Source of the DNA: JBGPLH01 sp041486365 [NCBI: Thermodesulfobacteriota bacterium]
GTDB lineage: Bacteria > JAUYMQ01
Assembly (NCBI GenBank): GCA_041486365.1
Contig: JBGPLH010000235.1
Span: 1 to 5,494 of the forward strand
DNA: 5,494 nt
Reading direction: 5' to 3'
This document shows, one piece after another, positions 1-5,198 of the stretch. The position numbers were made by a program, and so were the translations under genes. Below the pieces are notes generated by a model. That model had not been told where the DNA came from. It did no database searches and was given only the letters and a program-made list of their open reading frames with translations. Numbering within the stretch: position 1 is the first letter of the stretch; the number at the start of each line of letters is the position of its first letter.

Positions 1-1136
1 CAGTCGTACTGCTGGAAAATCCGCATGGTCTCGTCGGTGATCCCCTTCACCTCCTTCTCCTTCTCCTGGTTGAAGACGTCGAGGAAGTGCCGCAAGAGGA
101 TCGGAATGTCGTCCCTTCGCTCGCGCAGCGGCGGGATCCGGATGGGGATGACGTTCAGGCGGTAGAAGAGGTCCTCCCGGAAGCGCTTCTCACGGACGGC
201 GGTCTCCAGATCCTGATTGGTGGCGGCGATCACGCGGACGTTCACCTTGATGGGTTTGTTGGATCCGACCGGCTCGAACTCCTGCTCCTGGAGGACCCGG
301 AGAATTTTCACCTGGAGCGCCGGGGGCATGTCGCCGATCTCGTCCAGGAAGATCGTTCCCTGATCGGCGAGATGAAACCGCCCTATGCGGCCGCTCACGG
401 CGCCGGTGAAAGCCCCCTTCACGTGGCCGAAGAGCTCGCTTTCGAGCAGTTCGCCCGGGATCGCGCCGCAGTTCACCGGCACGAGCAGATTCCGGCGCCG
501 GTGGCTGTTGTAGTGGATCGCCCGTGCCACCAGCTCCTTGCCCGTGCCGCTCTCGCCAAGGACCAGGATCGTGCTGTCCGAGTCGGCCACTTTCTCGACG
601 AGTCGGAAGATCTCCTGCATCGGCTCGCTCTGGCCGAGGATGTTTTCGAACCGGTACTTCGTCTTCACCTGCCCGTGGAGCGTCTGGTTCTCCTTGCGCA
701 GAACGGCGTTCTCCCGCGCAAGGCGCCGGTGCTCCAGCGCCAGCGCGATCCGTTGGTGCACCTCGTCCAGGGGACGGAAGGGCTTCACGAGGTAGTCCCA
801 GGCCCCGGCGCGCATGGCCTCCACCGCGTTCTCGATGGTGCCGTGGGCGGTCATGAGGAGCACGATGATCTCGGGGTCGCCGGCCTTGAAGCGCCGGGCG
901 AGCTCGATCCCATCCATGTCCGGAAGGCGGAAATCCGTCAGCAGGACGTCGAAAGCGTGTTCCTCCCGGAGCTTCAGGGCTTCCTGGCTGCTCGTGGCGA
1001 TCTGGACGCGGTAGCCGCAGCTGGGGAGGAAGCGCGCGAGGGTGGTACAGATGATCTCCTCGTCGTCGACGACGAGGATGTGGGCGCGACGGTTGTCGCC
1101 GGATTCCACCGATGATCCGACCGGGGCAGCGGTCAT
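1..1136 (-). CDS. NtrC-family sigma-54-dependent response regulator (C-terminus beyond window)
   Basis: A phosphorylation-controlled activator of sigma-54 RNA polymerase, read on the minus strand from ATG at 1136; 378 complete codons are visible. The receiver domain (about residues 18-125) has the acidic pair D24/D25, phospho-acceptor D68 (in [10 protein letters not shown]), T96 and K118. A charged, probably coiled-coil linker (about 135-160) leads to the AAA+ domain: Walker A GESGTGKE (194-201), intact sigma-54-contact loop GAFTGA (241-246), Walker B TIFLDE (261-266), arginines in FREDLFYRL (319-327) and PPLRER (335-340). The window edge cuts just before the expected WPGNVREL sensor-II motif, so the Fis-type DNA-binding helix-turn-helix is unseen. 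No clear Shine-Dalgarno precedes the start. The ATG was chosen because it puts a normal short tail before the receiver; GTG at codon 10 is an alternative. It is divergent from a second NtrC-type gene. Family is certain; target genes are unknown. Confidence 0.96.
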   Translation of the reverse strand, partial: MTAAPVGSSVESGDNRRAHILVVDDEEIICTTLARFLPSCGYRVQIATSSQEALKLREEHAFDVLLTDFRLPDMDGIELARRFKAGDPEIIVLLMTAHGTIENAVEAMRAGAWDYLVKPFRPLDEVHQRIALALEHRRLARENAVLRKENQTLHGQVKTKYRFENILGQSEPMQEIFRLVEKVADSDSTILVLGESGTGKELVARAIHYNSHRRRNLLVPVNCGAIPGELLESELFGHVKGAFTGAVSGRIGRFHLADQGTIFLDEIGDMPPALQVKILRVLQEQEFEPVGSNKPIKVNVRVIAATNQDLETAVREKRFREDLFYRLNVIPIRIPPLRERRDDIPILLRHFLDVFNQEKEKEVKGITDETMRIFQQYD

Positions 1137-1187
1137 CGCGATCCCAAGGGCCTTGCGCGGAAGGATCCGCGGCGCGTGTGAGCGAAA

Positions 1188-1217
1188 AGTATACGGGAGC
1201 CCTCGCGGCGAAAGCAA
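1188..1217 (-). promoter_or_regulatory. Candidate sigma-70 promoter for the leftward regulator
   Basis: On the minus strand, TTGCTT (1217-1212, 3/6 to the -35 consensus) is followed by an 18-bp spacer and TATACT (1193-1188, 5/6 to the -10 consensus). The -10 lies in a short A/T-rich island in otherwise very GC-rich DNA, about 50 bp upstream of the regulator start at 1136. The weak -35 makes this a candidate only. Confidence 0.4.
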
Positions 1218-1225
1218 GCCGCCTC

Positions 1226-1262
1226 CCTCGTCGGCCCCTCGTGCGAGCGAGGGCCGACAGGG
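1226..1262. repeat. Imperfect inverted repeat (possible operator or RNA hairpin)
   Basis: GTCGGCCC (1230-1237) pairs perfectly with GGGCCGAC (1251-1258). The stem extends inward by CTC/GAG (1238-1240 with 1245-1247, leaving a CGA bulge) and outward, past a mismatch, by three pairs including one wobble. No T-run follows on either side, so it is not a standard terminator. It lies just upstream of the candidate -35 of the leftward promoter, where an operator would be reasonable. Confidence 0.45.
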
Positions 1263-1464
1263 GTCTCGCGTGATCGCTCGCGCACCGCGGGCCGACTCCA
1301 AGAAGGAGACGAGGACCGACCTCGAGCAGGGCCGGTCACGGCTCAAGCGCGGCACATCCAGGACCGATGAAGAAGAATGGCTCCGCGCCCTTGTGGAGCG
1401 CCCGGACAACCCCGACGATCGTTCCATGCGCCCGGCTCCGAGACGGGCTCATTCGCGGACACCC

Positions 1465-2874
1465 ATGACCCCGAACCCTGACACGCCGGCGCCGGGCAGG
1501 CTCCTCATCGTCGACGACGAACCGAAACTCGCGGCCGCGCTGGCGCGAGCGCTCCGCAAGGAGGGGCACGTCGTCGCGGCGAGCGGGGATGGCGCGGAGG
1601 CCCTGGAGGCCGTGGTCCGCGACGCGCCGGACGTGGTCCTGCTCGACCTGAAGCTCGGGGAGACATCGGGACTCGATATCCTCGACCAGATGAAAGCGGC
1701 GCGGCCGGAAGTCGAGGTGATCATGATGACCGGCTACGCGACGGTGGACTCGGTCGTTGCATCGATGAAGGCCGGCGCATTCGACTACCTGACCAAGCCC
1801 TTCGACGATCCGCAGCGCGTGCTGATCATCGTGCGCAAGGCGCTCGAGCGCAAATCGCTCCTCTCGCGCACACGGCAGCTCGAGGAGGAGCTCCAGGACC
1901 GCTTCCAGTTCTCCAACATCGTGGGCGTCTCGCCGCCCATGCGGGAGATTTTCAAGAAAATCCGGCGGCTCGCCTACAACGAATCCAATGTTCTGGTCGC
2001 GGGAGAGAGCGGGACGGGGAAGGAGCTGATCGCCAGGGCGATCCATTACAACAGCCCTCGCCGCAACCAGAGCTTCATTCCGGTCGATTGCGGCGCCCTG
2101 CCGGAGGGCGTCATCGAAAGCGAGCTCTTCGGCCACGTGCGAGGCTCCTTCACCGGGGCCACGGCATCCGCCGCGGGGCTCTTCCGCGTGGCCAACGGCG
2201 GCACGGTCTTCCTCGACGAGATCGGCGAGCTCCCGATGTCCTCCCAGGTCAAGCTCCTGCGGACGCTGCAGGAGCGCGAGGTGCGCCCCGTCGGATCCGC
2301 GACTTCCGTGAAGATCGACATCCGCGTCGTGGCGGCGACGAATCGCGATCTCGATGAGGCCGTCGCGAAGGGCACCTTCCGCCGCGATCTCTATTATCGC
2401 CTCAAGGTCGTGGCGATCGAGATTCCCCCGCTGCGCGAGCGACCGGAGGACATCCCCCCGCTCGTCCAACATTTCCTGCGGGAACTCGGGGGCGAGATCC
2501 CGCGCGTGAAGGCGATCGACGACGCCGCGGTGCGTCTCCTGCGCAAGTACCCATGGCCGGGACACGTGAGGGAGCTCGAGAACTGCATCGAATCGGCGGT
2601 GGCCATGGCGCGCGGCGACACGCTCGGGGTCGAGGATCTGCCCGAGTCGCTCATCGAGAACGTCCGGCCCGCCTCGGCCCGTCCTCCCGTCGGAGGGCTC
2701 TCGCTCAAGGCCTACGAGAAGCACGCCATCGAGGAAGCGCTCGCGGTCTGCGCGGGCGACATCCTGCGCGCGGCCCGCATGCTGGGCGTGGGGAAGAGCA
2801 CGCTCTACCGGAAGATGCAGCAGCATGGAATCCGGCCGAAGCGCTTTCTCGCAAACGAGAATTCCCAGCCCTAG
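1465..2874 (+). CDS. NtrC-family sigma-54-dependent response regulator (complete)
   Basis: A complete 469-residue enhancer-binding activator of sigma-54 polymerase, usual length for the family. The receiver (about 12-125) has D17/D18, phospho-acceptor D61 ([12 protein letters not shown]), T89 and K111. The AAA+ domain has Walker A GESGTGKE (180-187), sigma-54 loop GSFTGA (227-232, serine in place of the common alanine), Walker B TVFLDE (247-252), FRRDLYYRL (305-313) and sensor [12 protein letters not shown] (364-373, histidine in place of the usual asparagine). A Fis-type helix-turn-helix follows (about 415-457, ending [12 protein letters not shown]). The frame is open far upstream, but ATG 1465 gives a normal tail; ATG 1426 is the alternative. 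Neither has a clear ribosome-binding site, and a short upstream frame overlaps the start through ATGA. It sits directly upstream of a sigma-54 promoter with paired dyads, making it the simplest candidate activator of the HD-GYP operon (inference). Confidence 0.96.
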   Translation: MTPNPDTPAPGRLLIVDDEPKLAAALARALRKEGHVVAASGDGAEALEAVVRDAPDVVLLDLKLGETSGLDILDQMKAARPEVEVIMMTGYATVDSVVASMKAGAFDYLTKPFDDPQRVLIIVRKALERKSLLSRTRQLEEELQDRFQFSNIVGVSPPMREIFKKIRRLAYNESNVLVAGESGTGKELIARAIHYNSPRRNQSFIPVDCGALPEGVIESELFGHVRGSFTGATASAAGLFRVANGGTVFLDEIGELPMSSQVKLLRTLQEREVRPVGSATSVKIDIRVVAATNRDLDEAVAKGTFRRDLYYRLKVVAIEIPPLRERPEDIPPLVQHFLRELGGEIPRVKAIDDAAVRLLRKYPWPGHVRELENCIESAVAMARGDTLGVEDLPESLIENVRPASARPPVGGLSLKAYEKHAIEEALAVCAGDILRAARMLGVGKSTLYRKMQQHGIRPKRFLANENSQP

Positions 2875-2880
2875 GAATTC
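2859..2880 (+). repeat. Inverted repeat spanning the regulator stop codon
   Basis: GAATTCC (2859-2865) and GGAATTC (2874-2880) form a perfect 7-bp stem with an 8-nt loop that contains the first bases of the TAG stop (2872-2874). No T-run follows, so termination is doubtful. It could be a weak 3'-end mRNA hairpin or chance. Confidence 0.3.
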
Positions 2881-2970
2881 CGCCGTCCCCGTTCCAAGCC
2901 CCCGAACCCGCTCGCGCTTCGCGGCCACGCCCGGAAGGGTGCGACCGGTCGGTCCCGGACCCGGGAAAAG

Positions 2971-3005
2971 GGGACGCGCTGCGTCCCTGTGACGGAAAGC
3001 GTCAC
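2971..3005. promoter_or_regulatory. Tandem dyads, probable upstream activator sites
   Basis: Two perfect inverted repeats lie one base apart: GGGACG-CGCTG-CGTCCC (2971-2987) and GTGACG-GAAAG-CGTCAC (2989-3005). They agree at 11 of 17 positions and share GNGACG-N5-CGTCNC. Centres at 2979 and 2997 are 18 bp apart and about 127 and 109 bp upstream of the predicted sigma-54 start. This is the usual distance for dimer sites of NtrC-type activators. Binding by the regulator at 1465-2874 is inferred. As RNA, either dyad could also fold as a hairpin at the 3' end of the preceding transcript. Confidence 0.6.
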
Positions 3006-3039
3006 CTGATCGATATTCCGGAACCCACTGTCACGGCAG

Positions 3040-3061
3040 GGTTTTCCCGAAAAGAAAAACC
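3040..3061. promoter_or_regulatory. A/T-rich tract between dyads and promoter (possible bend)
   Basis: GGTTTT (3040-3045) and AAAACC (3056-3061) are inverted around A-rich DNA, with an inner near-palindrome TTTTCCCGAAAA (3042-3053). This is the most A/T-rich stretch nearby and lies between the putative activator sites and the sigma-54 promoter. Intrinsic or IHF-type bending often aids activator looping there. I could not match the IHF consensus convincingly. Confidence 0.3.
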
Positions 3062-3079
3062 ACCCAGCTCGCCCGCGGA

Positions 3080-3095
3080 TGGCACGCGGCTTGCG
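3080..3095 (+). promoter_or_regulatory. Sigma-54 (-24/-12) promoter of the HD-GYP operon
   Basis: TGGCACG-CGGC-TTGCG matches the sigma-54 consensus TGGCACG-N4-TTGCW at every specified position except the last. The invariant GG is at 3081-3082 and GC at 3093-3094, with the required spacing. The predicted start is about 3106, leaving a 134-nt leader before the receiver/HD-GYP gene. Two sigma-54 activator genes adjoin it and paired dyads lie upstream, so context supports the match. Confidence 0.8.
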
Positions 3096-3226
3096 TTCTT
3101 CCCGCATGGCCCGGCGGCCGCGTCCTCACGGAGAAGCGCGCCGCCCGGCGCCTGTCGAGCAGGAAAGCGGGCATGAGGATGCGCCCGTTCCCCGGCCGCG
3201 GACACGGATCGCGGTCTCGCATATCA

Positions 3227-3233
3227 AAGGGAG
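3227..3233 (+). promoter_or_regulatory. Ribosome-binding site of the receiver/HD-GYP gene
   Basis: AAGGGAG ends 6 nt before ATG 3240. It selects that start over the out-of-frame ATG at 3236, which is too close. Confidence 0.75.
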
Positions 3234-3239
3234 AGATGC

Positions 3240-4442
3240 ATGACGCAATCGGTCCTTTTCGTGGATGACGAAGCGAACATCCTCAAGGCCGTCCGCCGGC
3301 TGTTCAAGGGAGAGTCCTTCGAGATCCAGACGGCCGAGAGCGGGCCCGCTGCCATCGAGTTTCTCTCCGGCACCCCGGTGCAGGTCATCGTGAGCGACCA
3401 GCGGATGCCGGGCATGACGGGCGTGGACCTCCTCTCACGGGTCCGCGAGCAGTGGCCCGACATCGTGCGGATCATGATCACGGGGAACACGGAGATGAAG
3501 ATCGCGGTGGAGGCCATCAACCGCGGCGAGATCTACCGGATGGTCACCAAGCCGTGGACCGACGAGGAGATGCGGGCCACGGTGAAGGAGGCGCTGAACC
3601 TCTACTCGCTCAAGTCGGAGATCAAGCGCCTGAACCTCGTGACCCGCGAGCAGAACGGCAAGCTCCACGACCTCAACAAGAATCTCGAGCAGAAGGTCAT
3701 CGAGCGGACGCGCGAGATCTGGCAGAAGAACCTCGAGCTGTCGCTTGCCTACATGAACACGATCAAGGCCCTCGCGGGCGCCATCGACGCGAAGGACACC
3801 TACACGGGCGGCCACTCGGCGCGCGTGGGGATGTACGCGGGGATGATCGCGCGGCGGATGGGGCTCGAGGAGCACCGCGTGCGACGGGTGTACATCGCGG
3901 GGATCCTTCATGACATCGGCAAGATCGGCATCCGGGAGAGCGTGCTGCTCAAGCCGGGCCGCCTGACGAGGGAGGAGTACGAGGAGATGAAGCGCCACCC
4001 GATCCTCTCCGCGCAGATCCTTCGCCCGGTCCCCTGGCTCCACGACGTGGCGCCGGCGATCCGGCACCATCATGAGTGGTTCAACGGGGACCGCCGCGGT
4101 TACCCCGATCAGCTCAAGGGCGATGCGATCGATATCGGCGCGCGGATCATCCTGGTGGCCGACACGATCGACGCGATGACCACGAACCGCCCTTACCGGA
4201 ACGCGCTCCCCCTGGAGAAGGTCACGCGCGAGCTCAAGGTGTACATGGGCACGCAGTTCGATCCCGAAGTGGCGCGTGCGGCGCTTGCGCTCTTCGAGGA
4301 GCGCCAGGAGACCTTCCTCGAGGGCGAGGACGAGGATCAGTACCTCCAGCCGGAGATGGCCTTCGTCCCACCCGACGAGATCTACGAGGAGCCGATGTCG
4401 TCGCCCGCGGGCTGCAGAGAGACCGGGATCGGATTCAACTAG
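3240..4442 (+). CDS. Response regulator with HD-GYP domain (cyclic di-GMP phosphodiesterase)
   Basis: A 400-residue cytoplasmic regulator expected to hydrolyse cyclic di-GMP under phosphorelay control. The receiver (about 3-120) has D9/D10, phospho-acceptor D53 (SDQRMPGMTG), T81 and K104 in the KPW form common in this class. A charged, likely coiled-coil linker (about 120-165) joins the HD-GYP domain (about 170-355). Visible motifs are HSARV (192-196), the metal-binding LHDIGKIGI (223-231), LLKPGRLTREEYEEMKRHP (236-254), HHHEW (276-280), GYP (287-289) and ARIILVADTIDAM with NRPYR (301-320). The metal-ligand pattern appears complete, so catalysis is likely. The loop reads HHEWFNGDRRGYP, two residues longer than the usual HHE-x-W-D/N-G-x-GYP. 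An acidic C-terminal tail ends the protein. Start ATG 3240 has a strong ribosome-binding site. It is preceded by a sigma-54 promoter and probably cotranscribed with the STAS gene 30 bp downstream. Confidence 0.96.
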   Translation: MTQSVLFVDDEANILKAVRRLFKGESFEIQTAESGPAAIEFLSGTPVQVIVSDQRMPGMTGVDLLSRVREQWPDIVRIMITGNTEMKIAVEAINRGEIYRMVTKPWTDEEMRATVKEALNLYSLKSEIKRLNLVTREQNGKLHDLNKNLEQKVIERTREIWQKNLELSLAYMNTIKALAGAIDAKDTYTGGHSARVGMYAGMIARRMGLEEHRVRRVYIAGILHDIGKIGIRESVLLKPGRLTREEYEEMKRHPILSAQILRPVPWLHDVAPAIRHHHEWFNGDRRGYPDQLKGDAIDIGARIILVADTIDAMTTNRPYRNALPLEKVTRELKVYMGTQFDPEVARAALALFEERQETFLEGEDEDQYLQPEMAFVPPDEIYEEPMSSPAGCRETGIGFN

Positions 4443-4460
4443 CGACGCGTGTGGAAAGGC

Positions 4461-4466
4461 GGGGAG
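4461..4466 (+). promoter_or_regulatory. Ribosome-binding site deciding the STAS gene start
   Basis: GGGGAG ends 6 nt before ATG 4473. It favours that ATG over the in-frame GTG at 4449, which lies only 6 nt after the upstream stop and has no such signal. Confidence 0.65.
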
Positions 4467-4472
4467 ACTGAC

Positions 4473-5030
4473 ATGGGCCGATCTCGGCGGAGAATGGAGG
4501 AGCCGGAGGCGCCGCGGGGCGCGAAGCCGCGCGCGCGGAAAGCCAAGCCCCTGCCCCTGCTCCAGGCGGTGTGGGAGCAGGTCGCGGGAGAGGTTCTGTC
4601 GGCGCCGGAGGTGTCCGGCGGGGCGCCGCGGGAAACGGACGCCGGCGCGGGCGAGGCGCGCGCGCTCGACGGCACCACGATGGCCGAGGACTCGCTCGAG
4701 GCGGCCGGGGTGGACCTCTGGGGGCCCGTGGCGGTCGCCGCGCTCGGTGATGCGCGCGACACGGGGCGGCAGCTTCGCGTTATCGGCGACCGGCTCGGGT
4801 GCATCGGCGCCGTGGTTCTCGACCTGCGCGGGATCTGGTGCACGGGACCCGAGTGGGCCTGCGCGTTGCTCGTCGCGTGGACGCGCTACCGCGCGCTCGG
4901 GCGCGAATGCCTGATCGCCGCGGGCGGCCACGCGGACCGCGTGCGCGCCCTTCCGGGAATCACCGGAAGCCTCGTCTTCAGCAGCGTCGAGGAAGCCGTC
5001 TGGAGCGCCCTGCAGATCGCCGGCGACTGA
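4473..5030 (+). CDS. Degenerate STAS-domain protein (anti-sigma-antagonist-like)
   Basis: A 185-residue protein with a basic Arg/Lys/Pro-rich N-terminus (about 1-28), a low-complexity Ala/Gly/Glu-rich linker (about 43-80) and a C-terminal STAS-like fold (about 84-183). STAS traits are strand-helix VAALGDARDTGRQL, core strand GAVVLDLRGI (112-121), helix ALLVAWTRYRALGRE, strand CLIAAGG, then RALPGI and VFSSVEEAVWSAL. In SpoIIAA-type antagonists a DSSG motif follows the DL strand and its second serine is phosphorylated. Here the segment is TGPEW (124-128), and gapless alignment puts E127 at the phospho-serine. Regulation by a serine kinase/anti-sigma factor therefore looks lost or replaced. No signal peptide or membrane segment is evident. 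It lies 30 bp after the HD-GYP gene in the same direction, so is probably in the same sigma-54 operon. The STAS call rests on pattern only; partner and function are unknown. Confidence 0.75.
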   Translation: MGRSRRRMEEPEAPRGAKPRARKAKPLPLLQAVWEQVAGEVLSAPEVSGGAPRETDAGAGEARALDGTTMAEDSLEAAGVDLWGPVAVAALGDARDTGRQLRVIGDRLGCIGAVVLDLRGIWCTGPEWACALLVAWTRYRALGRECLIAAGGHADRVRALPGITGSLVFSSVEEAVWSALQIAGD

Positions 5031-5053
5031 GCCCCGCCGCCGCGCGCGGGCTC
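5029..5053 (+). terminator. GC-rich hairpin at the STAS gene end (weak terminator candidate)
   Basis: GAGCCC (5029-5034) pairs with GGGCTC (5048-5053) around a 13-nt GC-only loop, starting inside the TGA stop. There is no T-run after it, so intrinsic termination is uncertain, although it is the only stem immediately after the operon. Confidence 0.3.
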
Positions 5054-5098
5054 CCTCGGGGTCTCCGGGCGGCACGCTCTCTCAGGAACGTGTGGGCC

Positions 5099-5119
5099 CG
5101 GGGCTTGAACTGTGCCCCG
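5099..5119. repeat. Inverted repeat enclosing the candidate -35 element
   Basis: CGGGGC (5099-5104) and GCCCCG (5114-5119) are perfect inverted arms around a 9-bp centre that begins with the -35 TTGAAC of the candidate promoter. Placement suggests an operator; a GC-rich terminator stem without a T-run is the alternative. Confidence 0.35.
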
Positions 5120-5134
5120 TGGTTCGGCTACTCT
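5105..5134 (+). promoter_or_regulatory. Candidate sigma-70 promoter for the right-hand receiver gene
   Basis: TTGAAC (5105-5110, first four bases of the -35 consensus) is followed by an 18-bp spacer and TACTCT (5129-5134, keeping T, A and final T of the -10). The predicted start near 5141 leaves a leader of roughly 58 nt before ATG 5199. It fits a high-GC genome, but the -10 is only 3/6. Confidence 0.45.
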
Positions 5135-5161
5135 CGCGGCACGCTCCCCCATTTTCCCCCG

Positions 5162-5177
5162 GGGACGTCCGCGTCCC
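5162..5177. repeat. Dyad sharing half-sites with the upstream activator sites
   Basis: GGGACG-TCCG-CGTCCC has exactly the 6-bp arms of the dyad at 2971-2987, but with a 4-bp instead of 5-bp centre. It lies 21 bp before the start of the right-hand receiver gene and downstream of its candidate promoter. It could be a related operator or coincidence in GC-rich DNA. Confidence 0.3.
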
Positions 5178-5198
5178 TCCCCCCCAAACGGATCATCC

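Larger units (their letters stand above)
1137..1464. other. Divergent intergenic region between two NtrC-type regulators
   Basis: This 328-bp stretch separates the two divergent regulator starts. It holds a candidate sigma-70 promoter pointing left, a long imperfect dyad at 1226-1262 and a possible 33-codon upstream reading frame (1367-1468) whose stop overlaps the start of the right-hand gene. I found no convincing promoter pointing right and no sigma-54 -24/-12 match on either strand. No RNA gene is recognisable. Confidence 0.6.
2875..3239 (+). other. Regulatory intergenic region upstream of the HD-GYP operon
   Basis: This 365-bp region contains, in order, palindromes CGACCGGTCG (2942-2951) and GGTCCCGGACC (2951-2961), two tandem 17-bp dyads (2971-3005), palindrome TTCCGGAA (3016-3023), an A/T-rich tract (about 3040-3061), a sigma-54 promoter (3080-3095) and a predicted 134-nt leader with a good ribosome-binding site. 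I see no convincing protein gene; a 45-codon frame at 3106-3243 is discussed separately. The order of dyads, flexible A/T-rich DNA and -24/-12 promoter is that of a classic sigma-54 control region. Confidence 0.75.

Noticed and set aside
87-1115. Plus-strand open frame of 342 codons
   Set aside because: It is antisense to the minus-strand NtrC-type gene, whose receiver and AAA+ motifs are unmistakable. Its own translation has no recognisable domain.
1042-1464. Upstream extension of the complete regulator to ATG 1042
   Set aside because: It would overlap the start of the divergent regulator and add 141 residues with no domain before a receiver that normally starts near the N-terminus.
1336-2928. 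Minus-strand open frame of 530 codons
   Set aside because: It is the mirror of the complete NtrC-type gene, caused by high GC at third codon positions. There are no motifs in the translation.
2553-3176. Plus-strand frame of 207 codons crossing the regulator 3' end and the sigma-54 control region
   Set aside because: It is an alternate frame within the regulator that runs by chance through the palindromes and promoter. The translation is Arg/Ala/Pro-rich without motifs.
3173-3268. 31-codon frame with a plausible AGGAAAG site, starting at ATG 3173
   Set aside because: It runs out of frame into the HD-GYP gene and has no leader-peptide features such as codon runs or an attenuator. Probably chance.
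4449-4472. GTG start adding eight residues to the STAS protein
   Set aside because: ATG 4473 has GGGGAG at ideal spacing, while GTG 4449 has no such site and lies 6 nt after the previous stop.
3435-5075. Minus-strand open frame of 546 codons covering the HD-GYP and STAS genes
   Set aside because: It is antisense to two genes with clear domains and ribosome-binding sites. The translation is low-complexity Arg/Ala/Asp/His-rich, typical of a shadow frame.
5069-5083. Possible second -24-like element (CGGCACG) after the STAS gene
   Set aside because: The required TTGC at -12 spacing is absent both here and at its repeat copy (5136-5146), so it is not a sigma-54 promoter.
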